Numbered from the stretch's first letter, positions 1 to 9,041 are shown. The stretch: DNA of 33,974 nucleotides from Mycobacterium sp. UM_CSW (GCF_000455205.1 NZ_AUWQ01000024.1:1-33974); one strand, 5' to 3'. A program made the numbers and translations. Notes: generated from the letters alone by a model not told the origin.

Positions 1-3000
1 GTCGACCGCCACCACCGTCGGGTGCGCCGGCAGCGTCGACGCGCTGGGCGCCACGCGCAGCCCGGTGACCTCGGTGGCCCGCGGCAGGGTGAGGGTCAGC
101 GTCGGCGGCGACTTGTGCTGCACCACCCGCTGCGGTGCGGTCCACGCAGTGGCCGGGTCGCCGTCGGTCGCCGCGAACGCGGACCCCAGGATGTCCACCA
201 CGTCCGAATCCCCTTGGGCCCGAGTGGTATTCGGCTCGGCGACCAGGTCGGCCAGCTTGGGCCCCTGCCGTGGCCGCACCCACACCGTCGGCGTCACCGA
301 CACCGGGTCCGTGACGGTCAGGGTGCGGCTGAAGTTGACCGGCTCTTCCGGAGCCAGTGCCATCGATGCCGCGCATCGCACACCGCCGGGCGCCGCCGCG
401 CAACCCGGCCTGCCGAGCAGCTCCGATCCCAGGTCCCACCCGGCGACCGCCGCGCCCGCCGGCGGCCCGGGCACCCGCACGGTGTGCCGCAGGCTGACCG
501 GATGGGCGAAGCCGGACGCGTCGTACTGGGTGATCGACAGGTCGGTGATGCCGAACTGCACGCCGGGGGAGCCGTCGTCGGTGCCGGCGGCGGTGATCCG
601 CACCCACGGCGTTTCGCCGTACGGCAGCGCCACCGCGAGCGGCTTGCCGGGCTCGTCGAACCGCAGCGTGGTGCTGCCGTTGGCCGTCTCGACCAGGATG
701 CGGCGGACCTGGGCGCCGACGGCGGTGGCGCTCGGCGTGATGGTGAGGGAGCCGTTGGTGACCGGGTGGTCGAAGTCGACGCGCAGCCACTGCCCGACGG
801 CGGCCTGCAGCGCGTTGGACACCCACGCCGTCGCCGAGTCGCCGTCGACGGCCGCGGCGGGGGAGGTCGCCGGCGCGACGTCGGGCATGGCGGTGGAGTC
901 CGACGACGAGCTCGACACGGTGATGCGGCCGCCGTTCCAGGCGCCGAACACCATGTCGGCGCCCGGGACCGGATAGTCGGGGACGCGGTTGAAGGTGTGC
1001 CTCGCGTCGCCGGCCGCCCGGACGGCCGACGAATGCTGGTCGACGCGGCCGTAGTCGGTTTCGCGGGCCGCTGGGGTGTCGGTGACCGTGACGAGGGGTG
1101 CGGGCAGGCCGGCGGCGTGGGCGTCGGCGCCCATCAGCACCGGGCCCAGCGGCGGCTGGCCCAGCAGCCGTCGCCGCTCATCCAGGCGCAGCAGCACCTC
1201 GGGGCCCCCGGCGACCCGGGGCAGCCGGTCGGCGTCGACGAAATACGGCGCGCCCGGATCACCGGCAACCGCGACGCGGTAGATCTCGACCGCCGGGAAC
1301 CGCGGCCGCAGGCCGCCGTCGGCGACGAAGCCCGCCAGCGTGCCGGGCCCGACGGGAGCGCCGAACTGCGCCACCTTCTGCAACCCCGGCGAGCCCTCGA
1401 CGGCGCGGTGCACCAGGATGGGCCGCGCCGAGCGCGACGTCTCCGGATCCAGATCGTTGCGCAGCACGACATACGAAATGCCTTGGCGGGCAAGGGTATC
1501 GGCAAGGCCGACCGAGGGTTGCCCGGCGGCGAACAGGCGCTGAACCGAATCCAGTGCCCGGATGGTCTGCGGCGGGGTCAACGGGATGGAGTCGCGCACG
1601 CCCCACGGGCTGTGGCCGAGCACCTGCAGCGGCTCGTCGTGGGTGGTGCCCCACGACTGGGTGGCGAACGGCGCCCCGGGGACCACCAGCACCCGCCCGG
1701 AAACCGGTGTACCGGTGTTGTGTTCGTCCAGCCAGTCGGCGGCCTGGTGCCAGTACGCCGGGATCGCGCCGAACGTGCCCGGCGGGGCGAGCCGGCCGGT
1801 CCACGCCAGCGAGGTGCTGACCATCAGCGCCGTCAGGACCACGACCGCCACGGCGGCCCGCTTGTCGCGCTCGGGATGGGCTAGCGCGCGCAGCCACGCC
1901 GAGCGCGGCGCGCTGCCCGGCAGCGCGACCCGGCCCAGCAGCTGGGCGACGCCCAGCGCCACCGGGATGCGGATCACCGGTCCCAGCTTGTGCACGTTAC
2001 GCAGCGGCGCGCCGGTCGCGTCCATGAAAGCCTGCACCTCGTGGGCGAAGGGCGACCCCAGCCCGCCGCTGTAACCGACGGCCATCAAGACCACGCCGAC
2101 CAGCAGCATGGTCACGAGCCGGCCTCGCGCCGGCATTCCCGCGCCGGCCAAGCCGGCCAGCCCGGCCGCCGCGACCAGGCTGGTGGCCAGGACGGCCGCC
2201 GACCCGGTCACCAACGGCGCGCCGGCCGTGGCGGTCGGCGCCACGAACGGGGTCCAGCTGTCGGTGCCGCGCAGAATCTCGGTCAGCGACGACCACTGCG
2301 TCGTCACGCCGGAGGATTCGATGAAGTCCAGGAACGGCGGGCTGACGTGGCGCAGGCAGACCAGCGCCACCACCCACCACAGCGTGGCCAGGGCCAGCGC
2401 CAGTGCCCACCACGCCGTGTAGCGCCACCACAACCGGTTCGGGCGGTGACACGCCCACCAGATCACCGCCGGCAGGCAAGCGGCCAACGTCGCGATGGCG
2501 TTGACCGCGCCCATCAGCGCGACCGCCAGCCCGGCCTGCGCGGCCAGCACCCGTACCGACCTGTCGCCGGCGGCCCGTAGCGCCAGGATCGTCGGCAACA
2601 ACACCCACGGCGCCAGCATCATCGGCAGGGTTTCCGACGAGATCGAGCCGAGCGTGGTCAGCACCCGCGGGGACAGCGCGAACGCCGCCGCGCCGATCAC
2701 TCGCGACGACGGGCTGCCGATGCCCAGCGCCTCGGCCACCCGCAGCAGCCCCCAGAACCCGACCGTGAGGAGCAGAGCCCACCACAGCCGCTGGGTCACC
2801 CAGCCCGGCACCCCGAGCGCGTGGCCGACCAGAAAGAAGGTGCCGTGCGGAAACAGGTAGCCATAGGCCTGGTTCTGCGCCTGGCCGAACGGCAGTTCGC
2901 TGTTCCACAGGTTGGTCGCGCGGGCCAGGAAGCGCAGCGGGTTGGCGGTGAGGTCGAGCTTGGTGTCGGGCGAGACCTGCCCGGGCGACTGCGCGAACGT

Positions 3001-3033
3001 CAGCGCCAGCGCGACGGCGCCGACCAACAGCAA
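1..3033 (-). CDS. aftD: AftD, alpha-(1->3)-arabinofuranosyltransferase (3' end outside window)
   Basis: Large GT-C type membrane arabinosyltransferase that adds alpha-1,3 arabinofuranose branches to arabinogalactan and lipoarabinomannan, using decaprenyl-phosphoarabinose on the outer face of the plasma membrane. About 1011 codons are present; the family is about 1400 residues, so the C-terminus is cut by the window edge. The N-terminal part carries many hydrophobic segments and reads very close to Rv0236c (for example LTFAQSPGQVSPDTKLDLT). The part encoded by about 1-1100 is soluble and shows discoidin-like carbohydrate-binding repeats (AAAVDGDSATAWVS and AFAATDGDPATAWTA). The frame is open from the window edge, but it has no ATG or GTG between the upstream in-frame stop and the first membrane segment. 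The first canonical-type codon is TTG at 3033-3031, chosen here with low certainty. The gene follows two small DUF2613 genes on the same strand. Confidence 0.9.
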   Translation of the reverse strand, partial: MLLVGAVALALTFAQSPGQVSPDTKLDLTANPLRFLARATNLWNSELPFGQAQNQAYGYLFPHGTFFLVGHALGVPGWVTQRLWWALLLTVGFWGLLRVAEALGIGSPSSRVIGAAAFALSPRVLTTLGSISSETLPMMLAPWVLLPTILALRAAGDRSVRVLAAQAGLAVALMGAVNAIATLAACLPAVIWWACHRPNRLWWRYTAWWALALALATLWWVVALVCLRHVSPPFLDFIESSGVTTQWSSLTEILRGTDSWTPFVAPTATAGAPLVTGSAAVLATSLVAAAGLAGLAGAGMPARGRLVTMLLVGVVLMAVGYSGGLGSPFAHEVQAFMDATGAPLRNVHKLGPVIRIPVALGVAQLLGRVALPGSAPRSAWLRALAHPERDKRAAVAVVVLTALMVSTSLAWTGRLAPPGTFGAIPAYWHQAADWLDEHNTGTPVSGRVLVVPGAPFATQSWGTTHDEPLQVLGHSPWGVRDSIPLTPPQTIRALDSVQRLFAAGQPSVGLADTLARQGISYVVLRNDLDPETSRSARPILVHRAVEGSPGLQKVAQFGAPVGPGTLAGFVADGGLRPRFPAVEIYRVAVAGDPGAPYFVDADRLPRVAGGPEVLLRLDERRRLLGQPPLGPVLMGADAHAAGLPAPLVTVTDTPAARETDYGRVDQHSSAVRAAGDARHTFNRVPDYPVPGADMVFGAWNGGRITVSSSSSDSTAMPDVAPATSPAAAVDGDSATAWVSNALQAAVGQWLRVDFDHPVTNGSLTITPSATAVGAQVRRILVETANGSTTLRFDEPGKPLAVALPYGETPWVRITAAGTDDGSPGVQFGITDLSITQYDASGFAHPVSLRHTVRVPGPPAGAAVAGWDLGSELLGRPGCAAAPGGVRCAASMALAPEEPVNFSRTLTVTDPVSVTPTVWVRPRQGPKLADLVAEPNTTRAQGDSDVVDILGSAFAATDGDPATAWTAPQRVVQHKSPPTLTLTLPRATEVTGLRVAPSASTLPAHPTVVAVD

Positions 3034-3100
3034 CCACCGGCGGGAGAGCGGCGCAGCCGACGAGCAGGGGGACGGCGCGCCGGCCCGGGTCCTACTCGGG

Positions 3101-3274
3101 CTAGCTACGGTTGCCGTACTCGACCCGGTTGAGCACTGACGACTGCGGATCGCCCCCGGGGAGTGGCGGCTTCGTGTCCTGCTGCACCATCAAGGTGATC
3201 CCGAAGATCGCGGCCGCACCCAGCAACAGACCAACCACGACGCTCGCGGCGGCGGGCGCGATGATCCGGTTCAT
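3101..3274 (-). CDS. Small DUF2613-type membrane protein (Rv0236A-like)
   Basis: A 57-residue protein beginning MNRIIAPAAASVVVGLL, essentially the same as the small secreted or membrane protein Rv0236A that precedes aftD in M. tuberculosis. It has one hydrophobic segment at about residues 4-30 (signal anchor or signal peptide), then a short polar tail ending in VEYGNRS. AGGAG lies about 7 bases before the ATG, which supports the start. It is too short and too hydrophobic for any catalytic assignment, and the function is unknown. Its stop is about 68 bases from the aftD TTG, so the two are probably co-transcribed. Membrane location and neighbourhood allow a role beside AftD, but nothing in the sequence proves it. 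Confidence 0.88.
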   Translation of the reverse strand: MNRIIAPAAASVVVGLLLGAAAIFGITLMVQQDTKPPLPGGDPQSSVLNRVEYGNRS

Positions 3275-3347
3275 GAAACGGCTCCTGGAATTTCTCGGGG
3301 ACTAGCGCCAACCTAGCAGAACGCCGCTCGCCGGCCGGGCCGGCGAG

Positions 3348-3548
3348 TCACGGCCACGGCACGCAATGACCATGCCAGCAGCGAGAGCCGTAATTCACCA
3401 GATACGGCCCGGCGGGGCTGCGCGGTGCGGTCTGCACGGGCACCGCCTTGTGGTCGTCCATCGCCAGCGTCACGCCGACGGTCGCGGCGGCGCCGAGCGA
3501 CAACCCCACCGCGATGCTGGCCGCAGCGACCAACGAAAACCCGGCCAT
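3348..3548 (-). CDS. Second DUF2613-like small membrane protein with Cys/His tail
   Basis: A 66-residue protein beginning MAGFSLVAAASIAVGLSLG. It has one hydrophobic segment (about residues 5-29) and a tail that reads VNYGSRCWHGHCVPWP. The layout matches the downstream 57-residue protein: hydrophobic start with GAAA-[TI]-[VF]-G-[VI]-T-L, then a proline-rich linker, then a YG[SN]R motif. I therefore read it as a tandem paralogue. It differs by a ten-residue extension with two cysteines, two histidines and two tryptophans. A strong GGGAGGAG lies about 6 bases before the ATG. The gap to the next small gene is 73 bases on the same strand. Function is unknown. Confidence 0.8.
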   Translation of the reverse strand: MAGFSLVAAASIAVGLSLGAAATVGVTLAMDDHKAVPVQTAPRSPAGPYLVNYGSRCWHGHCVPWP

Positions 3549-3647
3549 CGCCGGCTCCTCCCTGCCAGGCAAATGGGCTGATTGCCAACCTACCGGCGAT
3601 GCCCCCTGGAGCACGGGACGAAACGCCCGCCGTGACAACATGGCCCG

Positions 3648-4793
3648 ATGCCCTTCCCCCGCATCCTGGCCGTGCTCGTCGCCGCGACCGCCCTGCTGGC
3701 CGGCTGTGGCCACCATGCCGCCCGCCCGCCGGCGGCCTCGTCGAGCAAGCCGGCCGCCGCCCCCGCGCCGCCGGTGTGCGCCGATCCGCCGGCCGTCCCG
3801 GCCGCGCTGTCGACCCGCGACAAGCTGGCACAACTGCTGATGGTGGGCGTGCGGAACGCCGACGAAGCCCGAACCGTCGTCAACGACTCCCACGTCGGCG
3901 GGATCATCATCGGTGGCTGGACGGACCTCTCGATTTTCAAGGGCGGGCTGGCCGAGGTCGCCCACAGTGCAGGGCCCCTGCCGCTGGCGGTCGGCGTCGA
4001 CGAGGAAGGTGGCCGGGTATCGCGGTTGAAGTCGCTGATCGGGGTGGCCCCGTCGGCCCGGCAGCTGGCGCAGACGCAGACGGTCCAGCAAGTCCACGAC
4101 CTCGAAGTGGAGCGCGGCAAGAAGATGCGCGACCTGGGTATCACCATCGACTTCGCCCCTGTGGTCGACGTCACCGATGCCCCGGACGGCGTGATCGGTG
4201 ACCGCTCGTTCGGCGCGGACCCGAACACCGTCACCGCCTACGCCGGGGCCTACGCCCAGGGCCTGCGCGACGCCGGGCTGCTGCCGGTGCTCAAGCACTT
4301 CCCCGGCCATGGACACGGCTCGGGCGATTCCCACAAGGGCGGCGTCGTCACGCCGCCGCTGAGCGACCTACAGACCAGCGACCTCGTGCCTTATCGGACG
4401 CTGGTGGCCCACCTCCCGGTCGCAGTCATGATCGGTCACCTGCAGGTCCCCGGGCTGACCGGCGACGACCCCGCCAGCCTGAGCCGGGCCGCGGTGCAGT
4501 TGCTGCGCGACGGCACCGGCTACGGCGCCCCGCCCTTCAACGGGCCGGTGTTCAGCGACGACCTGTCCAGCATGGCCGCGATCTCCGATCGCTACGGCGT
4601 GTCGGAGGCGGTGCTGCGCGCGCTGCAGGCGGGTACCGACGTGGCGCTGTGGGTCAGCATCGAAGAGGTGCCCGCGGTCCTGGACCGGCTGGAAAAGGCC
4701 GTGGCCGCCGGCGAACTGCCGATGCCGGCGGTCGACGCGTCGGTGGTGCGGGTGGCGACGATGAAGGGCGCCAATCGAACATGCAGCCACTAA
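3648..4793 (+). CDS. lpqI: LpqI, lipoprotein GH3 beta-N-acetylglucosaminidase
   Basis: A 381-residue lipoprotein of glycoside hydrolase family 3 (NagZ-like), expected to remove N-acetylglucosamine from muropeptides at the cell envelope during peptidoglycan recycling. The N-terminus is a lipoprotein signal with lipobox LLAGC and the modified cysteine at 20, followed by an Ala/Pro linker to about residue 45. The GH3 domain shows VDEEGGRVSRL (117-127), the catalytic loop KHFPGHG (216-222) with D227/H229, and the nucleophile region VFSDDLSSM (301-309). Length matches the family. No clear Shine-Dalgarno precedes the ATG. It is transcribed divergently from the DUF2613/aftD group and followed by the TetR gene. 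Confidence 0.93.
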   Translation: MPFPRILAVLVAATALLAGCGHHAARPPAASSSKPAAAPAPPVCADPPAVPAALSTRDKLAQLLMVGVRNADEARTVVNDSHVGGIIIGGWTDLSIFKGGLAEVAHSAGPLPLAVGVDEEGGRVSRLKSLIGVAPSARQLAQTQTVQQVHDLEVERGKKMRDLGITIDFAPVVDVTDAPDGVIGDRSFGADPNTVTAYAGAYAQGLRDAGLLPVLKHFPGHGHGSGDSHKGGVVTPPLSDLQTSDLVPYRTLVAHLPVAVMIGHLQVPGLTGDDPASLSRAAVQLLRDGTGYGAPPFNGPVFSDDLSSMAAISDRYGVSEAVLRALQAGTDVALWVSIEEVPAVLDRLEKAVAAGELPMPAVDASVVRVATMKGANRTCSH

Positions 4794-4808
4794 TGCGCCC
4801 CGTCCTCG

Positions 4809-4822
4809 TTACCCTGTAGTCA
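4809..4822. promoter_or_regulatory. Near-copy of TTACY-N4-AGTAA palindrome at the tetR promoter
   Basis: TTACCCTGTAGTCA lies 27 bases before the tetR ATG. It matches the perfect 14-bp palindromes at 9012 and 12597 at nine of ten defined positions. It overlaps a possible -10 element (TACCCT, 4810-4815), so a bound repressor would block transcription. The sequence match is direct; the role as an autoregulatory operator is inferred. Confidence 0.5.
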
Positions 4823-4848
4823 GATTGGCGGCTAGAGAGGCAACAACG

Positions 4849-5469
4849 ATGGCGGGTGGTACCAAGCGGTTACCGCGTGCTGTCCGCGAACAGCAGATGC
4901 TCGACGCCGCCGTGCAAATGTTCTCCGTCAACGGTTATCACGAGACGTCGATGGACGCGATCGCCGCCGAGGCGCAGATCTCCAAGCCGATGCTGTACCT
5001 GTACTACGGCTCCAAGGAGGACCTGTTCGGCGCCTGCCTGGACCGCGAGCTGGGGCGGTTCGTCGACGCGGTGCGCGCCGACATCAACTTCGCCCAGAGC
5101 CCAAAGGACCTGCTGCGCAACGCTATCGGGTCGTTCATGCGTTACATCGACGCCAACCGCGCGTCCTGGATCGTGATGTACACCCAGGCCATCAGCTCGC
5201 AGGCGTTCGCGCACACGGTGCGCGAGGGACGTGAGCAGATCATCGAATTGGTGGCCGAGCTGATGCGGGCGGGCAGCCGCACCCCACGCTCGGATGCCGA
5301 GTATCAGATGATGGCGGTGGCGCTGGTCGGCGGCGGCGAGGCGATGGCCAACCGGCTGTCCACCGGCGACATCGGCGTCGACGAGGCGGCCGAGCTGATG
5401 TTCGACCTGTTCTGGCACGGTCTGCGCGGCACGCCGGAGGATCGGGAAGCCGCCTCACAAGCCGGATAA
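4849..5469 (+). CDS. TetR-family transcriptional regulator (Rv0238-like)
   Basis: A 206-residue TetR repressor, very similar to Rv0238 over its first 100 residues. The helix-turn-helix lies at about residues 30-55 (HETSMDAIAAEAQISKPMLY then LYYGSKEDLF); the rest is the all-helical ligand-binding and dimer domain. The ATG at 4849 is chosen over an in-frame TTG at 4825, because GAGAGG lies 8 bases upstream and the protein then starts MAGGTKRLPR as in Rv0238. It follows lpqI by 55 bases. Its promoter region carries a near-copy of a palindrome also found at fabG4/fadA2 and fadE5, so I infer that it controls the neighbouring fatty acid genes and itself. The ligand is unknown; an acyl-CoA would fit. 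Confidence 0.92.
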   Translation: MAGGTKRLPRAVREQQMLDAAVQMFSVNGYHETSMDAIAAEAQISKPMLYLYYGSKEDLFGACLDRELGRFVDAVRADINFAQSPKDLLRNAIGSFMRYIDANRASWIVMYTQAISSQAFAHTVREGREQIIELVAELMRAGSRTPRSDAEYQMMAVALVGGGEAMANRLSTGDIGVDEAAELMFDLFWHGLRGTPEDREAASQAG

Positions 5470-5494
5470 GCCGGCTAGCCCCTACATTCGTGGG

Positions 5495-6739
5495 GTGCAC
5501 TCGTCGGCTCGCAACCTCGACTTCTTTTGCGCGGTAGTCATCGTCGGGTTGCTGGCCGGGGTCGCCGGGTTGGCGACGACGGAGGTGCTGCGGTTCGTCG
5601 AGCACGTCACCTACCACTACAGTTTCGGCACGCTACTCAACGGGATCACCGGTAGCAGCCCGGTCCGGCGCGCGCTGGGGCCGATGGTCGGCGGGGCGCT
5701 GGCGGGCCTTGGTTGGTGGATCCTGCGGCGCCGCACCCCGGTGCCGCCGCTGGCCCAGACCATCGCCCGTCGCGAGCCGATCCCTCGGCTGGCATGGAGC
5801 GTCGACGCCGTGTTGCAGGTGCTGCTGGTCGGCTCCGGCGCCTCCCTGGGCCGCGAGGGCGCCCCGCGCCAATTCGCCGCTGCCCTGGGCGATTTCGCCA
5901 CCGCGTGGCTGAAGCGGCTGTCCAGCCACGACCGCCAGGTCTTGCTGGCCTGCGCGGCCGGGGCGGGCCTGGGCGCCGTGTACGCCGTGCCGCTGGCCGG
6001 CGCGTTGTTCGCGGTGCGAATCATGCTGAACACCTGGCACCCGCGGGCGGTGGGCGCCGCCTGCCTCACGTCCAGCCTTGCCGTCGCGATCTGCTCGGCC
6101 GAAACCCACGATCAGCCGAGCCTGGTTTGGCCCAGCGCCGAATCGTCGTACCTGCTGACCGCGCACGGGCTGATCCTGGCGCCGGTCGCCCTCGCGGTGG
6201 GATTGGCGTTCAAGTGGCTGATGGCGGTCGCGCGGCCGTCCCGGGTGATGCGATCGTGGGTCCTGGTTCCGGCGCTGGCGGGCGCCGGCCTGGTGATGGG
6301 CATCTGCTCGCACTGGTGGCCCGAGCTGCCCGGCAACGGCCGCAGCATCCTGACCGTCAGCCTCGCCAGCCGCATGACCCTGTCGGCGGCCCTGGTCATC
6401 CTGGTGTTGAAACCGCTGCTGACGGCGCTGTTCCTGCGCGCCGGCGGCGCCGGCGGAATGCTCACCCCCTCGCTGGCCACCGGCGCGGCCGCGGGATCGG
6501 CCCTGGTGCTGGCGGTCAATTGGGCGGCCGGGACACACATGCACACCCCGGCCGTCTCACTGGCCGGGGCCGCCGGCGTGCTCGCGGTGACCCAGGGCTC
6601 GCCGATCTGGGCGGCGATCTTCGTCTGGGAGCTCGCCCACCCGCCGCTGTGGCTGTTCGGAGTGTTCCTGCTGACCGCCTGCGGCGCATACGGATTGAAG
6701 GTGCTCGCGGTCGGCCGCAGGCCGGCGCGGACGGGCTAG
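5495..6739 (+). CDS. ClC-family chloride channel or H+/Cl- antiporter
   Basis: A 414-residue polytopic membrane protein of the voltage-gated chloride channel (ClC) family. Visible signatures are GSGASLGREGAPRQ (113-126; a GREGP variant that keeps the gating glutamate E121), GAGLGAVYAVPLAGALFA (156-173; the G-AAAF-APL-G motif) and GGAGGMLTPSLATGAAAG near position 320 (GxFxP-type anion loop). Around ten hydrophobic segments are present and there is no C-terminal CBS domain. The gating glutamate suggests an exchanger rather than a pure channel, but this is inference. The start is GTG at 5495, with no strong Shine-Dalgarno. Its stop overlaps the convergent htdX stop in a shared CTAG. In H37Rv, as I recall it, vapBC24 sits at this place. 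Confidence 0.88.
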   Translation: MHSSARNLDFFCAVVIVGLLAGVAGLATTEVLRFVEHVTYHYSFGTLLNGITGSSPVRRALGPMVGGALAGLGWWILRRRTPVPPLAQTIARREPIPRLAWSVDAVLQVLLVGSGASLGREGAPRQFAAALGDFATAWLKRLSSHDRQVLLACAAGAGLGAVYAVPLAGALFAVRIMLNTWHPRAVGAACLTSSLAVAICSAETHDQPSLVWPSAESSYLLTAHGLILAPVALAVGLAFKWLMAVARPSRVMRSWVLVPALAGAGLVMGICSHWWPELPGNGRSILTVSLASRMTLSAALVILVLKPLLTALFLRAGGAGGMLTPSLATGAAAGSALVLAVNWAAGTHMHTPAVSLAGAAGVLAVTQGSPIWAAIFVWELAHPPLWLFGVFLLTACGAYGLKVLAVGRRPARTG

Positions 6740-7584
6740 AGGGCGCGGACGCTGCCGGTCAGGTAGGGATATCCCTTCGCGATGTTGAGCAGCGAGATAT
6801 CCCAGCCGCCGTCGTCGCCCTGGTCGATGTACAGCCCCGCGGTGCCGGGCAGCACCAGCGGCTTGCCGAACCGCACCGAGTACTGCGCCTCGTCGGGAAT
6901 CCGGGCCTCGATGTTGGCCAGAACCGCTGCGGCGCTGAACATCCCGTGCGCGATGACGGTCGGGAACCCGAACAGCTTGGCGGCGACCGGGTTGGTGTGG
7001 ATCGGGTTGTGGTCACCGCCGACGGCCGCGTAGCGACGGATCTGGCCGGGGCTGATCCGCAGCACCGTGCTGGGCGGAGGCAGCTTCGGCTGCTTCTGCG
7101 GCGGTGGTTTGGGCTCGTCGGACAGGCTGGTGCGCTGCTGGTGCAGGAAGGTGGTCACCTGGTGCCACGCGACGTCGTTACCGACGCTGACATCGGTCAC
7201 CAGGTCCACCAGTAGGCCCTTGCGGTGCTCGCGCAGGTTCTCGGCGTGCACGCGCACCCCGACCGTGTCGGTCACCGCGATCGGGCGGTACTGCGTGATG
7301 CGGTTCTCGGTGTGCACCGAACCCATTGCGGCAAAAGGAAAGTCGAAGCCGGTCACCAGCGACATCATCGCGGGAAAGGTCAACGCGAACGGGTAGGTCA
7401 GCGGCACGTGGTTGCCGTAGCGCAGGCCCGTGACGCCCGCGTACTCGGCCACGTTCGACTGGTCGATGGGCAGTTCCTCGACGGTCACCGTGCGGCTGGG
7501 CAGCTGGTCGGAGCGGGGCAGCAGGGGCAGCGCCCCGGCCGCCGCGCGCAGCATGTTCCGCAAACCGCTGGGCTGGTTCATCAT
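6736..7584 (-). CDS. htdX: HtdX, (R)-3-hydroxyacyl thioester dehydratase (MaoC-like)
   Basis: A 282-residue double-hotdog (R)-specific enoyl hydratase / 3-hydroxyacyl dehydratase, close to Rv0241c. The C-terminal hotdog carries the hydratase-2 motif [13 protein letters not shown], with catalytic D191 and H196, followed by FPTVIAHGM. The N-terminal hotdog (about 30-150) lacks the catalytic pair and probably shapes the acyl pocket. It interconverts enoyl and (R)-3-hydroxyacyl thioesters (CoA or ACP) in the cytosol. The first ATG (7584) overlaps the fabG4 stop as ATGA, which indicates translational coupling; a second ATG follows at once at 7581. It forms an operon with fabG4. Confidence 0.94.
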   Translation of the reverse strand: MMNQPSGLRNMLRAAAGALPLLPRSDQLPSRTVTVEELPIDQSNVAEYAGVTGLRYGNHVPLTYPFALTFPAMMSLVTGFDFPFAAMGSVHTENRITQYRPIAVTDTVGVRVHAENLREHRKGLLVDLVTDVSVGNDVAWHQVTTFLHQQRTSLSDEPKPPPQKQPKLPPPSTVLRISPGQIRRYAAVGGDHNPIHTNPVAAKLFGFPTVIAHGMFSAAAVLANIEARIPDEAQYSVRFGKPLVLPGTAGLYIDQGDDGGWDISLLNIAKGYPYLTGSVRAL

Positions 7585-8945
7585 GCCCCCAACATCGCCT
7601 GGCCGCAGACGCGAATGACGTTGCCGGTCACCGCGTTTGACGCCGGGCTGGCGAAGTAGGCGATCGTCTCGGCGACGTCGACGGGCTGCCCGCCCTGCAG
7701 CAGCGAGTTCATCCGGCGGCCCACCTCGCGGGTGGCCAGCGGGATGGCCGCCGTCATTTGGGTTTCGATGAAGCCCGGCGCGACCGCGTTGATCGTGATG
7801 CCCTTCTCGTAGAGCCCAGGCGCCAGCGCCTGGGTAAGGCCGATCATGCCGGCCTTGGTGGTGGCGTAGTTGGTCTGCCCGCGGTTGCCCGCGATGCCGG
7901 CCATCGACGACAGGCCGATCACCCGGCCCCCCTCGCCGATGCTGCCGTTGCCGACCAGGCCCTCGGTGAGCCGTTGCGGGGCAAGCAGATTGACCGACAG
8001 CACGGCGTCCCAGCGCGCCTCGTCCATGTTCACCAGCAGCTTGTCGCGGGTGATGCCGGCGTTGTTGACCAGGACGTCGGCGTGCCCGCCGTAGTGGTCG
8101 TTCAGGTGCTCGGTGATCTTGTCGACCGCGTCGTCGGCGGTGACGTCCAGCCACAACGGGGTGCCCCCGACCCGGCTGGCGGTCTCGGCCAAGGCCTCGG
8201 CGGCCGACTCCACGTCGATCGCGACGACGCGGGCGCCGTCGCGGGCGAACACCTCGGCGATGCAGGCGCCGATGCCGCGGGCGGCGCCGGTCACGATCGC
8301 CACCTTGCCGTCCAGCGGCCGTTCCCAGTCGGCGGGCGGGGTGGAGTCGGCCTCGCCGACGTAGAAGACCTGGCCGTCGACGTAGGCGGACTTGCCGGAC
8401 AGGAGGAATCGCATCGTGGATTCCAGTCCGGTCGCGGCGGGTTTCGCGTGCGGCGACAAGTACACCAGCTGCGCGGTCGACCCGTTGCGCAGCTCCTTGC
8501 CGAGCGAGCGGGTGAAGCCCTCGAGTGCGCGCTGCGCGATGCGCTCGTCGGTGCTGCCGGCGGCGTCGGGTGTGGTGCCGACGACCACGACGCGCGCGTT
8601 GTGGCCCAGGTTGCGCAGCACCGGGGTGAAGAACTCGTAGAGGCCCTTGAGCCCGGCGGGCGTCGTGATCCCGGTGGCGTCGAACACCAGCCCGCCGAAC
8701 TTGTCGGCCCAGCGGCCGCCCAGGTTGGCGCCCACCACGTCGTAGTCGGAATCCAGGGCGGCGCGCAGCGGCTCGACCACCCGGCCCTCACCGCCGATCA
8801 GCAGCGACCCCGGCAGCGGCGGTTCGCCCGGCCGGTAGCGACGCAGCGTCTCGGGCTGCGGAATGCCGAGTTGCTTTGCCAGAAACGATCCGGGGCCGGA
8901 GTTGACCACCTGCGAGAACAGATCGGACGAGCCTTTTGGAGCCAC
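7581..8945 (-). CDS. fabG4: FabG4, high-molecular-weight 3-oxoacyl reductase (SDR)
   Basis: A 454-residue short-chain dehydrogenase/reductase of the long FabG type, which interconverts 3-oxoacyl and (R)-3-hydroxyacyl thioesters with NAD(H). Residues 1 to about 205 form a degenerate flavodoxin-like N-terminal domain. The SDR domain begins at [12 protein letters not shown] and has the triad S347, Y360 and K364 ([20 protein letters not shown]). GTG at 8945 is preferred to ATG at 8960, because GGAAGG lies about 7 bases before it and the length then equals the M. tuberculosis protein (454). The gene is divergent from fadA2 across about 150 bases that hold a perfect palindrome. Confidence 0.95.
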   Translation of the reverse strand: MAPKGSSDLFSQVVNSGPGSFLAKQLGIPQPETLRRYRPGEPPLPGSLLIGGEGRVVEPLRAALDSDYDVVGANLGGRWADKFGGLVFDATGITTPAGLKGLYEFFTPVLRNLGHNARVVVVGTTPDAAGSTDERIAQRALEGFTRSLGKELRNGSTAQLVYLSPHAKPAATGLESTMRFLLSGKSAYVDGQVFYVGEADSTPPADWERPLDGKVAIVTGAARGIGACIAEVFARDGARVVAIDVESAAEALAETASRVGGTPLWLDVTADDAVDKITEHLNDHYGGHADVLVNNAGITRDKLLVNMDEARWDAVLSVNLLAPQRLTEGLVGNGSIGEGGRVIGLSSMAGIAGNRGQTNYATTKAGMIGLTQALAPGLYEKGITINAVAPGFIETQMTAAIPLATREVGRRMNSLLQGGQPVDVAETIAYFASPASNAVTGNVIRVCGQAMLGA

Positions 8946-9011
8946 TGAGCTGCCTTCCATGTGTGTTCGGGCCTGTCGCGCCCGTTATCCACCAACCGTA
9001 TCGAGACGAAC

Positions 9012-9025
9012 TTACTTCAGAGTAA
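9012..9025. promoter_or_regulatory. TTACT-N4-AGTAA palindrome in fabG4/fadA2 divergent promoter
   Basis: TTACTTCAGAGTAA is a perfect inverted repeat, and it extends one base on each side (C at 9011, G at 9026). It lies between the divergent starts of fabG4 and fadA2, 10 bases upstream of a possible fadA2 -10 (TACTAT, 9036-9041). The same motif with TTACC in the left arm occurs before fadE5, and with one mismatch before tetR. The symmetry and recurrence are seen directly; regulator binding is inferred. Confidence 0.7.
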
Positions 9026-9035
9026 GAACAGTGGG

Positions 9036-9041
9036 TACTAT
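9036..9041 (+). promoter_or_regulatory. Possible fadA2 -10 element
   Basis: TACTAT fits the mycobacterial TANNNT -10 pattern and would give a leader of roughly 45-50 bases before the fadA2 GTG. The palindrome at 9012-9025 would cover the region just upstream, around -35 to -20. No start-site data are available. Confidence 0.4.

Noticed and set aside
22-1884. Long plus-strand open frames within aftD (620 codons at 22-1884 and others)
   Set aside because: They are high-GC shadow frames, rich in Arg/Gly/Pro and without family motifs. The minus-strand AftD frame has clear family sequence throughout.
4825-4848. TTG start for the TetR gene at 4825
   Set aside because: The ATG at 4849 has GAGAGG at good distance and gives the family N-terminus. 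The upstream stretch is the likely 5' leader.
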